From CAZKFG01 sp964551985 (GTDB lineage: Bacteria > Bacillota > Negativicutes > Acidaminococcales > JAISLQ01), in the NCBI GenBank assembly GCA_964551985.1, contig CAZKFG010000021.1, positions 1 to 31,468 on the forward strand: a stretch of DNA of 31,468 nt, read 5' to 3'. Positions within the stretch are counted from its first letter, which is position 1. The number at the start of each line of letters is the position of its first letter. The translations under genes and the position numbers were made by a program. This document shows, in pieces, positions 6,969-15,311 of this stretch. The notes beneath the pieces were generated by a model. The model worked only from the letters and a program-made list of their open reading frames with translations, made no database searches and was not told where the DNA came from.

Positions 6969-7601
6969 ATGACAAAAAAGCTTGATTTATCCTTATACTT
7001 GGTAACAAATAGTGATAGTATGACTGAGACGGAATTTTTGCATAAAGTAGAACTGGCATTGCAAAATGGCATTACTTGTGTTCAACTGCGAGAAAAAGAA
7101 AAAAGCAGTCTGGCTTTTTTTTCTCTGGCAGAGAAACTACGTCATTTAACGAAAAAGTATAACACGCACTTTATTATAAATGATAGATTAGACATTGCTT
7201 TAGCGGTAGATGCCGATGGGGTACATTTAGGGCAAGAGGATTTACCTATTTATGTTGCAAGAAGTATTCTTGGTAAAGACAAAATAATAGGCGCTACAAC
7301 AAAAACCTTAGATCAAGCTAAATCCGCACACGAGCAAGGAGCAGATTATTTGGGTGTAGGTGCTATTTATCCCACGACAACAAAAGTAAAAACTGTTTTG
7401 ACAAGTGTTGATACGTTAAAAAGCATTTGCCAGAACGTCAATATTCCTGTTGTGGCAATAGGTGGATTAAATGAAACTAATTTAGATGTGCTGCAAAACA
7501 CTGGTATTTACGGTATATGCGTAGTATCAGCAATAATGCAAAGCGAAAATGTAGCGTTGACAGTAAAAAATCTAAAAGGAAAAGCTATCAATCTAAAGTA
7601 A
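6969..7601 (+). CDS. thiE: Thiamine-phosphate synthase
   Basis: A 210-residue TIM-barrel enzyme that joins thiazole phosphate and HMP-pyrophosphate to thiamine phosphate. Visible motifs: QLREKEKSS (HMP-PP phosphate contact, about 38-46), INDRLDIALAVDADGVHLGQ (about 60-80), GATTKTLDQA, GVGAIYPTTTKVKT and the C-terminal phosphate loop VAIGGLNETN. AGAGG stands 7 bases before the ATG, which overlaps the thiM stop region. No HMP kinase (thiD) or de novo genes (thiC, thiG) follow, so in this window the route is salvage only. A terminator overlaps the stop codon. Confidence 0.95.
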   Translation: MTKKLDLSLYLVTNSDSMTETEFLHKVELALQNGITCVQLREKEKSSLAFFSLAEKLRHLTKKYNTHFIINDRLDIALAVDADGVHLGQEDLPIYVARSILGKDKIIGATTKTLDQAKSAHEQGADYLGVGAIYPTTTKVKTVLTSVDTLKSICQNVNIPVVAIGGLNETNLDVLQNTGIYGICVVSAIMQSENVALTVKNLKGKAINLK

Positions 7602-7632
7602 GACAAAATTGGTCTTGCTTTTTTTCTTTTTT
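7598..7632 (+). terminator. Intrinsic terminator after thiE
   Basis: 7-bp stem (7598-7604 with 7612-7618, one G-T pair), 7-base loop and a T-run TTTTTTTCTTTTTT. It overlaps the thiE stop codon and closes the ilv/thi block. Confidence 0.85.
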
Positions 7633-7658
7633 GTTAGCAAAAATAAACTTAAACAGTG

Positions 7659-7664
7659 TATAAT
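7659..7664 (+). promoter_or_regulatory. Candidate -10 box for the deacetylase operon
   Basis: TATAAT preceded directly by GTG, 31 bases before the TTG start. No -35 at normal spacing is seen (TTGTTA at 7631-7636 is 22 bases away), so only the -10 is proposed. A promoter is expected because a terminator lies just upstream. Confidence 0.4.
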
Positions 7665-7694
7665 AAAATTAGTAATAACAAAGGGGATTTTCTC

Positions 7695-8432
7695 TTGAAA
7701 AAACTAATTGTAAATGCAGATGATCTAGCACTTACAGATGGATGCACTGTTGGGATTATAAAATGTTTTAACGAAGGTATAGTTACAAGCACTACAATAC
7801 TTGTAACTGCAGATGGTTGGCAAAAATCAGCATTAATTGCCAAAGATGCGGGAATAGGGCTTGGTTTACATATTTGTTTAACCTATGGTAAGCCGCTTAC
7901 ACAACTAGATAATATGCTAGATGATAATGGTTTTTTTAAAAAGATAGATAAAATTCAACTTCCAATAGATAAAAAAGCAATAGAAAATGAATGGCGAGCG
8001 CAAATAAAGGCACTTTTTGATATGGGTATAAAACCTGATCATTTAGACTCACATCATCACGTGCATACTTTAAATCAAGACCTTTTGAATATTGCAATTA
8101 AGCTGGCAAAAAAATTAAATATACCTTTAAGACAGACAAACGATAACATTAAGAAATACTGTCGGCAGCAAAAAGTAAATACAACAGACGTTTTTGTTCA
8201 AGATTTTTATGGACAAACTGCAAGTAAAGAGAATTTATTGAAAATTTTACAAACAAATTGGCAAGGAACAATGGAAATCATGTGTCATCCAGCAATTGTA
8301 GATGATAGGCTTTTAAAAATAAGCTCTTATAATACTTATAGACAAAAGGAGTTTGACATACTAACTGATAAAGATATAAGAAGCTTTATTGAAAAAGAGC
8401 AAATACAATTAATATCTTTTGCAAATATTTAG
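7695..8432 (+). CDS. YdjC/ChbG family carbohydrate deacetylase
   Basis: A 245-residue metal-dependent deacetylase. Chitooligosaccharide deacetylase ChbG removes acetyl groups from N-acetylated oligosaccharides; the true sugar here is unknown. Metal and catalytic residues are visible: NADDL (D9, D10), H59 in GLGLHI, and the DSHHHVH cluster (H120-H122, H124), with a late ICHP-like MCHPAIVDD. The start is a TTG at 7695, 8 bases after AAAGGGG; the frame extends upstream to a GTG at 7656, but that overlaps the likely -10 box. It is the first gene of a run with short gaps (11 bases to the PHP phosphatase). Cytoplasmic; no signal peptide. Confidence 0.85.
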   Translation: MKKLIVNADDLALTDGCTVGIIKCFNEGIVTSTTILVTADGWQKSALIAKDAGIGLGLHICLTYGKPLTQLDNMLDDNGFFKKIDKIQLPIDKKAIENEWRAQIKALFDMGIKPDHLDSHHHVHTLNQDLLNIAIKLAKKLNIPLRQTNDNIKKYCRQQKVNTTDVFVQDFYGQTASKENLLKILQTNWQGTMEIMCHPAIVDDRLLKISSYNTYRQKEFDILTDKDIRSFIEKEQIQLISFANI

Positions 8433-8443
8433 GTGGTGATTTT

Positions 8444-9217
8444 ATGTTTGATACTCATTTACATACGAATTTTTCCTGTGATGCTAAGATGACCTATAAT
8501 GAGGCAATTGATTGCGCAAGCAAAAAAAATATGGGTATAATTATCACAGAGCACTTTGATCTAGATTATCCAGAAAATCCGTTATCTTTTGTGTTTGATT
8601 TTGATGAATATTTTAAAACTTTGCAACCGCTAAGAAGTGATAAAATTCTTATTGGCATTGAGTTAGGACTACAAATACCTAGCAATAAAAGCATTGCTGG
8701 GCATATAAAAGATAAACCTTTTGATGAAGTAATAGCATCAATTCATGTTGTAGATGGCTTTGATATTTACAACCCAAGTTTTACAAAAGATAAGGATAAA
8801 AAAATAGCATATAAGCAGTATTTGGAAGTTGTATTAGAAAATGTAATTTATTTTGATGATTTTGATACATTAGGGCATATTGATTATATTTGTCGCTATG
8901 CAGCATATCAAGATCCAGAGATATATGTACAAGATTTTTATGATTTGTGGTCAGATATTTGTAAAGTAATTATTCAAAAGCAAAAGGCGCTGGAGATAAA
9001 TACCAGACGCTTTGACAATGATGTAGCGCTAATTGCTTTAAAAGACTTGTATAAAAGATATCAAGAACTTGGTGGGCGATATGTTACAATAGGATCTGAT
9101 GCGCACAGACAAGAGGCAATAGGTAGTTTTTTTTATAAAGCTTGGGATTTTGCCCAAAGCATAAATTTACAGCCAGTCTATTTCAAAAAACGTAAAATGA
9201 TTTTGGATGCAAAATAA
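8444..9217 (+). CDS. PHP-domain phosphatase, histidinol-phosphatase (HisJ)-like
   Basis: A 257-residue PHP-fold phosphoesterase. The four metal-binding motifs are in order: DTHLHT (D3, H5, H7), TEHFDLD (about 35-41), ASIHV (about 97-101), GHID (about 144-147) and GSDAHR near 220-225. HisJ/HisK proteins of Firmicutes hydrolyse histidinol phosphate in histidine synthesis and look just like this, but no his gene is nearby, so another phosphorylated substrate is possible. AGGTGGTGA precedes the ATG by 5-8 bases. Confidence 0.82.
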   Translation: MFDTHLHTNFSCDAKMTYNEAIDCASKKNMGIIITEHFDLDYPENPLSFVFDFDEYFKTLQPLRSDKILIGIELGLQIPSNKSIAGHIKDKPFDEVIASIHVVDGFDIYNPSFTKDKDKKIAYKQYLEVVLENVIYFDDFDTLGHIDYICRYAAYQDPEIYVQDFYDLWSDICKVIIQKQKALEINTRRFDNDVALIALKDLYKRYQELGGRYVTIGSDAHRQEAIGSFFYKAWDFAQSINLQPVYFKKRKMILDAK

Positions 9218-9246
9218 TAAATATAAAAAATGAGGAGGATACAAAA

Positions 9247-9687
9247 ATGAATGATTTTGTGAAAAAAGCTGAAGAAACTGGTGCCGAAAAGTACAAATCG
9301 GGTATTAATTGTGCTGAATCGATAGTTGTAACTTTCGATGAGCTTTGCCACTTGGGAATTGGCGAAAATGTTAAACTGTCTAGCGGTTTTGGTGGTGGCA
9401 TAGGTCAAGCTGCTGATTTGTGTGGAGTAATGTCAGGTGCTGTTATGGTACTTGGTGCTCTAGCAGGGCGTCCAAATCCGCCAGAAGGTGAACGTGAGCC
9501 TATTTACAAATTAAGCAAAGGTTTTTATGATAAATTTAAAGCGGAACAGGGTGCAACAGATTGTCTAACTCTTAGAAAATATCCGTCTGGAACTAGAGAA
9601 CAAAGAATAAATTGTTTAAAACTGGTTGCAGCAGGTGCTAAATCATTAGCAGAGTATTTAATAGAAAAAGGTTTGGTTAAGCAATAA
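9247..9687 (+). CDS. C_GCAxxG_C_C family protein, probable redox protein
   Basis: A 146-residue cysteine-containing protein. Cysteines at C22 (NCAES), C34, C59 (LCGVMSGAVMVLG, the CGAxxG-type signature), then DCLTL (about 102) and NCLKLV (about 119) match the five-motif pattern that names the family. The glycine-rich GFGGGIG (47-53) precedes the third. Family members are taken to be cofactor- or metal-binding redox proteins, often beside oxidoreductases; here a CoA-disulfide reductase follows 17 bases after the stop. GAGGAG precedes the ATG by about 9 bases. Exact function is unknown. Confidence 0.85.
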   Translation: MNDFVKKAEETGAEKYKSGINCAESIVVTFDELCHLGIGENVKLSSGFGGGIGQAADLCGVMSGAVMVLGALAGRPNPPEGEREPIYKLSKGFYDKFKAEQGATDCLTLRKYPSGTREQRINCLKLVAAGAKSLAEYLIEKGLVKQ

Positions 9688-9704
9688 TTTAAAGGAGCAA
9701 AATT

Positions 9705-11375
9705 ATGGCTAAATATCTTGTTGTTGGCGGAGTTGCAGGCGGAGCTGCTTTTGCGGCTAAAATGCGTCGTTTAGATGAGCACTGCGAAATTATTGTTTTT
9801 GAAAAAGGACCATATGTTTCTTATGCTAACTGTGGGCTACCTTACTATATTGGCGGAGTAATTCAAAAAGAAGCCGATTTGCTATTAAATACACCACAAA
9901 GTTTAAACAGCAGATTTAATATGCAAGTACTTGTGAATAACGAAGTTGTAAAAATCAACAGACAAGAAAAATATATTGAAGCGAAAAATTTAATTGATAA
10001 TACAATTGCTCGTTATGACTATGATAAACTGATGCTATCGCCTGGTGGTTACGCCGTAAAGCCAAATATCGAAGGCATTGATTTGGAAGGGGTATTTAAA
10101 GTAAAAGACGTTCCAGATACAATAGCTATAAAAAACTTTATCAAAGACAAAAAACCAAAAACAGCAGCAGTTATTGGCGGTGGTTTTATTGGGCTGGAGA
10201 TGGCGGAAAATCTGCATGCAGCGGGACTACAGGTTACAATCGTTGAGGCGGCAAGTCAGGTTATGATGCCACTAGATAGTGAGATGGTAGCATTTTTGCA
10301 TAACCATATTCGCAGTAAAAATGTAGAGCTCAAGCTAAATCAGACATTAAAAGCAGTTGAAAAAAGCCAAGAACAACTGTTGTTAAAGCTAAACGCCATT
10401 GATATAAAAGTTGATATGGTAATTTTGGGCATTGGTATGAAACCAAATACTGCGCTTGCAGTTGAAAGTGGTTTAAAACTTGGTACAACGGGCGGCATTA
10501 AAACAAATCAATACATGCAAACATCTGATGAGAACATATATGCTGCAGGTGATAGCGTAGAAGTTGAGCACAAAGTTACAGGTAATAAAGCGATCATTGC
10601 ACTTGCTGGTAATGCAAATAAACAAGCTCGTATTGCGGCAATGCATATTGTTGGTAGACATAAACAGGTAAAAAACGTATTGGCAACTTCAGTTGTCAAA
10701 GTGTTTGATTTGACTGTAGCTACAACGGGTGCAAATGAAAAACAACTTAAAGTAGCTAACATAGACTATGATAAAGTGCTTCTTTTCCCTGCTAACCATG
10801 CTACATATTTTCCAGGCTCTGCAACTGTTGGGATAAAACTTTTATTTTCTAAAAGTAATGGGAAAATACTTGGTGCACAAGCTGTTGGTGAGGATGGTAC
10901 TGACAAACGCATAGACGTTATAGCAGCAGCTCTAATGAATGATTTGACTGTTTATGATCTAGGTGATCTAGAACTTTCTTATGCTCCGCCTTATTCATCG
11001 ACAAGAGACCCTGTAAATTACGCTGGTGATATTGCGGCAAACGTCTTAAGCGGTGATTTGTATCAATATTTTTGTGAGGATTGCAAAGCTTTAGCAAATG
11101 AAAATGCATTTTTTTTAGATACTAGAACAATGGCTGAATTTAATGCAGGTACTATTTATAATGCTGTAAATATACCTTTGCACGAGTTGAGAAATAATCT
11201 TGATAAACTTCCCAAAGACAAAGAAATATATGTTTTTTGTCACTCAGGCTTGAGAAGCTATATTGCTAATCGCATTTTGCGTCAACACGGCTTTAATTCC
11301 TATAATTTAAGCGGCGGTTATCTTTTATGGAGTGAAGTTGTAAAGGATAAAAATTTAACATATGGTGAAAAATAG
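9705..11375 (+). CDS. cdr: CoA-disulfide reductase with C-terminal rhodanese domain
   Basis: A 556-residue flavoprotein. Residues 1-440 are a pyridine-nucleotide disulfide oxidoreductase: FAD loop GGVAGGAAFAAKMRR (8-22), single redox cysteine C43 in SYANCGLPYYIGG (the CoADR/NADH-oxidase signature, no CxxxxC), NAD(P)H loop VIGGGFIGLEMAE (about 156-168), FAD-binding YAAGDSVEV (about 281-289) and the dimerisation domain. Residues about 460-550 are a rhodanese with C512 in CHSGLRS. Such CoADR-RHD proteins reduce CoA disulfide, CoA persulfide or polysulfide with NAD(P)H (family knowledge). AAAGGAG lies 7-9 bases before the ATG. The pairing with the C_GCAxxG_C_C gene suggests thiol/sulfur redox; NADH oxidase is a less likely alternative. 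Confidence 0.87.
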   Translation: MAKYLVVGGVAGGAAFAAKMRRLDEHCEIIVFEKGPYVSYANCGLPYYIGGVIQKEADLLLNTPQSLNSRFNMQVLVNNEVVKINRQEKYIEAKNLIDNTIARYDYDKLMLSPGGYAVKPNIEGIDLEGVFKVKDVPDTIAIKNFIKDKKPKTAAVIGGGFIGLEMAENLHAAGLQVTIVEAASQVMMPLDSEMVAFLHNHIRSKNVELKLNQTLKAVEKSQEQLLLKLNAIDIKVDMVILGIGMKPNTALAVESGLKLGTTGGIKTNQYMQTSDENIYAAGDSVEVEHKVTGNKAIIALAGNANKQARIAAMHIVGRHKQVKNVLATSVVKVFDLTVATTGANEKQLKVANIDYDKVLLFPANHATYFPGSATVGIKLLFSKSNGKILGAQAVGEDGTDKRIDVIAAALMNDLTVYDLGDLELSYAPPYSSTRDPVNYAGDIAANVLSGDLYQYFCEDCKALANENAFFLDTRTMAEFNAGTIYNAVNIPLHELRNNLDKLPKDKEIYVFCHSGLRSYIANRILRQHGFNSYNLSGGYLLWSEVVKDKNLTYGEK

Positions 11376-12542
11376 GTGCAAAAAAAGCAAATAATTCAAT
11401 CATTCACACTTACAAAAACTCAACTAGAAGAACAAGCAGAACTTGTTGCCAAACAAATCAAAGACGGCATACAGAATAAACCATCATCTTTTGCACTGTT
11501 GCCGTCTTTTTTGCAGTTGCCAAAAGGATTTGAACAAGGAAAGTTTTTGGCACTAGATTTTGGTGGTAGTAATGTGAGAGTCGCTAACATATCTTTGGAC
11601 AAACAAACTATAATCTATGAAAAAACAGTTAAAAAAAGCTTGAAAGAGCTTTTATTAAATAAATCCAATACAGCAGATGAACTTTTTTTGCAGATAGCTT
11701 TTTTGATAAGTTCTGTGGCGGACGAAAAAGAAATGTTTTTAGGACATACATTTTCATATCCCACAAAGCAAACAAGCGTAAATAATGCCATGTTAAAAAA
11801 ATGGACAAAAGAGAATTTTTTTATTGGTGGAGAGAATGTAGATATAAATAATTTGTTGTACAGCAAATTAAAACAAATAGGTAATGAGAATATTTATCCA
11901 TCAGCTATACTAAATGATACTGTTGCTACTCTTTTGACAGGTTCCTATTGTTGTAACACTCAAAATGCTATAGGAAGTATTTGCGGAACAGGACACAACA
12001 GTTGTTATTTTGATCCTGTAAAACAGATGGTCATAAATATGGAGTCAGGGAATTTTTCGCCAAGTTGTAAAAATCAATTTGATGCTTTGCTTGATAGTCA
12101 AACAATGGATGTTGGACAACAACATATGGAAAAAATGACTGCTGGTAATTATTTATTCAAAATTGTAAATTTGGCGCTACAAAAAGCGAATGAACAATAC
12201 TATAATATAAATAATACAGAGGAATTAGCGCAGATAATTGAACTGAATAAAAATAATTTTTTGACAGATATTTCAAAATGCATTGTTATTCGAGCAGCAA
12301 AGCTTGTTGCAGCAGAGTATTTTGGTATTTGCCAATATCTTTTTGAAAAAAATATTGTAATAGAAAAAGTTTTTTTAGATGGAGCTGTTTTTAATAAAAT
12401 CAAATTATTTCAAACACAATTAAAGGCAACCTTGCTAGATTTAATGCGCAAACAAGCACCAGAACTATGCTTAGTAGAAAAAGCATCGTTGACAGGCGCT
12501 GCTATTGCCAGTGCTATTATTGAAAATAAAAATTCATCTTAA
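11376..12542 (+). CDS. Eukaryotic-type hexokinase
   Basis: A 388-residue kinase of the true hexokinase family (ATP-dependent phosphorylation of glucose or a similar hexose), not the usual bacterial Glk/ROK type. Conserved marks: LALDFGGSNVR (58-68, ATP phosphate loop), GHTFSYPTKQTSVNN (123-137), WTKENF with T144-K145, catalytic base D181 in ILNDTVATLLTG, ICGTGHNSCY (adenosine/phosphate), E223 in INMESGNF (usually E-W) and E252 in QQHMEKMTAGNYL, the two sugar-binding glutamates. K145 to D181 is 36 residues, as in human glucokinase. It starts at GTG 11376, one base after the cdr stop, with GGTG upstream, so translation is probably coupled. No clear terminator follows. Confidence 0.85.
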   Translation: MQKKQIIQSFTLTKTQLEEQAELVAKQIKDGIQNKPSSFALLPSFLQLPKGFEQGKFLALDFGGSNVRVANISLDKQTIIYEKTVKKSLKELLLNKSNTADELFLQIAFLISSVADEKEMFLGHTFSYPTKQTSVNNAMLKKWTKENFFIGGENVDINNLLYSKLKQIGNENIYPSAILNDTVATLLTGSYCCNTQNAIGSICGTGHNSCYFDPVKQMVINMESGNFSPSCKNQFDALLDSQTMDVGQQHMEKMTAGNYLFKIVNLALQKANEQYYNINNTEELAQIIELNKNNFLTDISKCIVIRAAKLVAAEYFGICQYLFEKNIVIEKVFLDGAVFNKIKLFQTQLKATLLDLMRKQAPELCLVEKASLTGAAIASAIIENKNSS

Positions 12543-12573
12543 TGCTAGACTAAAGCAAAAAAAAATGATAAAA

Positions 12574-12598
12574 TTTATATATATTTAATATATATAAA
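12574..12598. repeat. AT-only inverted repeat in the motA promoter region
   Basis: TTTATATATAT and ATATATATAAA, perfect 11-base arms around TTA. Its composition makes chance likely, but it lies in the only gap where a motAB promoter can be (12543-12639). Confidence 0.35.
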
Positions 12599-12639
12599 AT
12601 GAAATGAATATACTCTATACAAAGTAAGGGGATGATTTT

Positions 12640-13416
12640 TTGGAATTATCGACAGCGTTAGGTATGCCAGTAGCGGTAGTTGCTGTTTTGGTAGGTATGG
12701 CTGCAAAAGGTGCAAGTCCGGTATTGCTTTTAAACCCAGCAGCTATTTTGATTATAATTGTTGGTACAGCAGGGGCTGTACTCAATGCTATGCCAATGCA
12801 CATAGTCAAAAAAACACCTGCTTTAATCAAAAAAGTTATGAAAAAGCAGGATTTGGCATCTGTTGCTTCTCTAGCAACTACTTTTGTTGAGTTTTCACAA
12901 GTTGCCCGTCGTGAGGGACTACTTGCACTGGAAGGTCGTTTAAATGAAGTAAAGGATCCTTTTATGCGTGCTGGTCTTAGTATGATGATTGACGGTCTTG
13001 ATGCAGAATTTATAAGAGATGTTATGGAAGCTGAAGTTGCGGCTATGGAAGAGCGCCACAGACATTGTGCAACTATTTTTTCGCAAGGTGGTATGTATTC
13101 GCCAACACTTGGCGTTTTAGGTGCTGTTATAGGTCTTGTTGCGGCACTTGGTAACTTAAGTGACGTCGATCAGCTAGGTCATTCTATTGCTGCTGCATTT
13201 ATTGCAACAATGTATGGTATATTTTTAGGTTATGTTGTTTGCCATCCTATTGCTACAAAATTAAAAGTTTTAAGTCAAGAAGAGGCAACAATAAAAAGAA
13301 TAATAATAGAAGGAATATTGTCTCTACAAGCAGGCGATTCTCCTATAGCTGTTGAAGCGAAAATTAATGCATTTTTACCACAATCAGAGCGTAAAACTAA
13401 TGCAGGCGGTGAATGA
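12640..13416 (+). CDS. motA: Flagellar motor stator protein MotA
   Basis: A 258-residue inner-membrane stator subunit that, with MotB, conducts ions to turn the flagellum. Two N-terminal and two C-terminal membrane segments flank a cytoplasmic loop. Function-critical residues are present: R90 and E98 in ARREGLLALE (rotor contact), P155 in MYSPTLGVLGAVIGL and P203 in VCHPIATKL (the two channel prolines). The start is TTG at 12640, 8 bases after AAGGGG. motB follows 3 bases after the stop. No other flagellar gene is in the window. Membership in the wider ExbB/TolQ group is excluded by the loop and by the partner. Confidence 0.93.
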   Translation: MELSTALGMPVAVVAVLVGMAAKGASPVLLLNPAAILIIIVGTAGAVLNAMPMHIVKKTPALIKKVMKKQDLASVASLATTFVEFSQVARREGLLALEGRLNEVKDPFMRAGLSMMIDGLDAEFIRDVMEAEVAAMEERHRHCATIFSQGGMYSPTLGVLGAVIGLVAALGNLSDVDQLGHSIAAAFIATMYGIFLGYVVCHPIATKLKVLSQEEATIKRIIIEGILSLQAGDSPIAVEAKINAFLPQSERKTNAGGE

Positions 13417-13419
13417 TAA

Positions 13420-14247
13420 ATGGGCAAAAAACATCATGGACCACCGCATGAAGAACACCCGGATGAAACTTGGTTGGTTCCGTATGCGGATTTACTTACA
13501 CTGCTACTAGCTTTGTTTATTGTTTTGTTTGCAACTGCAAAAGTTGATAAAGATAAATTTGCACAAGTTGCAGTTTCGTTAAATTCTGCCTTAGGTGGTG
13601 GCGCGGGTCCCTTTAATGGTGCTGCTGGCGCTTCTATTTTATCAGGTGGGGTTGGTGTAGCTACGGGTCCTGGTAGTACTCCGACGTCTGTAATGAGCCC
13701 AGCAGAATTAGAAAATGCACAACTAGAAAAAGCTAAAAGTGAAATAGAGGCTTTTATAAAAAGTGCTGAGAATTTGCCTGTAGAGCTAGAAGCAATAAGC
13801 ACAGATCAAGGATTGCTTATTAGAATTCGCGATACAGGGTTATATCCGTCAGGTAGCGCGCAAATAACACCAGAAATAGAAAAATTTGCACGCTTGGTTT
13901 CTGGAATTTTAGGAACAATGCCACAAAATGTACTTATTTCCGGACATACAGACAATATACCAATTAATACAACGACATACCCATCTAACTGGGAGCTTAG
14001 TGCTGATAGAGCGGTAAATCTTATGAAATATCTTTTGAGGCTAAACCCTAGTTTAAATCCAGCACGTTTTAGTGCTGTTGGTTTTGGTGAGCACAGACCT
14101 GTTATGACTAATGATACAGCTGAAGGTCGTTCTAGAAATAGACGGGTTGAAATTCTAATACAAAAGAAATATCCTGAAGGAAGTGAAACCGCTACCAATA
14201 CTCTAATAAATCCGGCAGAACCAGGATTGCCATCAAAAACAAATTAA
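13420..14247 (+). CDS. motB: Flagellar motor stator protein MotB
   Basis: A 275-residue partner of MotA. The single membrane segment (about 18-40, WLVPYADLLTLLLALFIVLF) carries the proton-accepting D24. A glycine/alanine-rich linker (about 60-90) leads to a C-terminal OmpA-like peptidoglycan-binding domain (about 125-250) with ISGHTDNIP and NWELSADRAVNLMKYL. GGCGGTGA overlaps the end of motA before the ATG. A PomB-type sodium stator cannot be excluded from sequence alone. Confidence 0.93.
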   Translation: MGKKHHGPPHEEHPDETWLVPYADLLTLLLALFIVLFATAKVDKDKFAQVAVSLNSALGGGAGPFNGAAGASILSGGVGVATGPGSTPTSVMSPAELENAQLEKAKSEIEAFIKSAENLPVELEAISTDQGLLIRIRDTGLYPSGSAQITPEIEKFARLVSGILGTMPQNVLISGHTDNIPINTTTYPSNWELSADRAVNLMKYLLRLNPSLNPARFSAVGFGEHRPVMTNDTAEGRSRNRRVEILIQKKYPEGSETATNTLINPAEPGLPSKTN

Positions 14248-14270
14248 AACAGGCTTGATGCCTGTTTTTT
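14246..14270 (+). terminator. Intrinsic terminator after motB
   Basis: 9-bp stem AAAACAGGC (14246-14254) with GCCTGTTTT (14260-14268), loop TTGAT, then T-run. It overlaps the motB stop codon. Confidence 0.88.
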
Positions 14271-14291
14271 ATTAACTATTTTGAGGTATTT

Positions 14292-15311
14292 ATGAAAAAA
14301 TTTTTATGCTATACACTAATTTGTATAATGCTAGCAATACAGCCTAATATTACTTTTGCCAGATCAAAATCTGATACAGATAATGCTAGAAAATTTGAGT
14401 CTTATTATGGACTTTATCCAGATGAGAATTTGCAAAATAAAATAGCACAGCTTGGCGATACGATATTAAAAGCTAACGGTATAAATTCGGCAGAATACAC
14501 ATTTAAAGTAATAAATTCTAGTGAAGTTAATGCTGTAACACTGCCTGGTGGCTATATTTATGTTTATAAAGGGCTAATTGACTTTATGACGACAGAAGAT
14601 GAAATAGCCGCAGTTATAGGTCATGAAATAGGTCATGTTACAGGTAACCATCTGGCTAGAAGACAAAGAGAACAGCTTTTGACAATGCTTCTAGGCGCTA
14701 TATTAGGCGGAGCAGAAGGAGCAATAGCGGCTAATGCTGCACTAGTTGCTCTGCCTGCCTATGGTCAACGTGACGAGCGTGAGGCTGATGACAGTAGTTT
14801 TAAATTAATGTATAATGCCAAACTGAATCCTTATGCAGTCTTGGTAACTATGCACAAACTTGGCGATAGTAATGATTCAAAAATAAAAGTTAACTTTGCT
14901 CAACATCCAGAACCATTAGAAAGAGCAAAGAGAATAGAAGGCTATTTGCAAAAAATGCAAATAAAGCCTATTGTTATCCAAAATATAAATAGCGCTACAG
15001 TACAAGAAGACAATTGGACATATATAATTAATAGACCACAAGGAAACAATAATCCTTTATATAGGGCATGGTTGCTTGCAGGAAACCTATACTCATTATC
15101 AAAAAAGCCTGATTTGTCAAAAGAAATGTTTTATACAGTAGAACAGCAAGAGAGCATACAGATTTATTATCAAGACAAAGTAATTTATACCATTAACCAA
15201 ATGGATATAATTTCAAAGAATACCACTCTAAATAAAGAGGCAAAAGAATTTATAAAACAGCTATATATATGGGTTGACTTGCAAAAAACTAAGTCTAATA
15301 AAAATCAGTAA
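14292..15311 (+). CDS. Exported M48-family zinc metallopeptidase
   Basis: A 339-residue protease. A signal peptide (1-23; KK, hydrophobic core, cleavage probably after TFA) sends it out of the cytoplasm. The catalytic motif is H111-E112-I-G-H115, with the third zinc ligand E162 in ERE-AD (ExxAD), as in BepA/YfgC and Oma1-like peptidases. The C-terminal 130 residues are mixed and show no clear TPR repeat, so it is shorter than BepA (about 490). No lipobox cysteine. Such enzymes degrade misfolded envelope proteins (family knowledge), which would fit a diderm Firmicute. Ribosome site TGAGGT 5-7 bases before the ATG. It stands between two terminators, so it is monocistronic. Confidence 0.85.
   Translation: MKKFLCYTLICIMLAIQPNITFARSKSDTDNARKFESYYGLYPDENLQNKIAQLGDTILKANGINSAEYTFKVINSSEVNAVTLPGGYIYVYKGLIDFMTTEDEIAAVIGHEIGHVTGNHLARRQREQLLTMLLGAILGGAEGAIAANAALVALPAYGQRDEREADDSSFKLMYNAKLNPYAVLVTMHKLGDSNDSKIKVNFAQHPEPLERAKRIEGYLQKMQIKPIVIQNINSATVQEDNWTYIINRPQGNNNPLYRAWLLAGNLYSLSKKPDLSKEMFYTVEQQESIQIYYQDKVIYTINQMDIISKNTTLNKEAKEFIKQLYIWVDLQKTKSNKNQ

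Noticed and set aside
13434..14198. Two long minus-strand open frames (122 and 130 codons) across motB
   Set aside because: They mirror the alanine/glycine-rich coding of motB, whose MotB motifs and terminator are clear.
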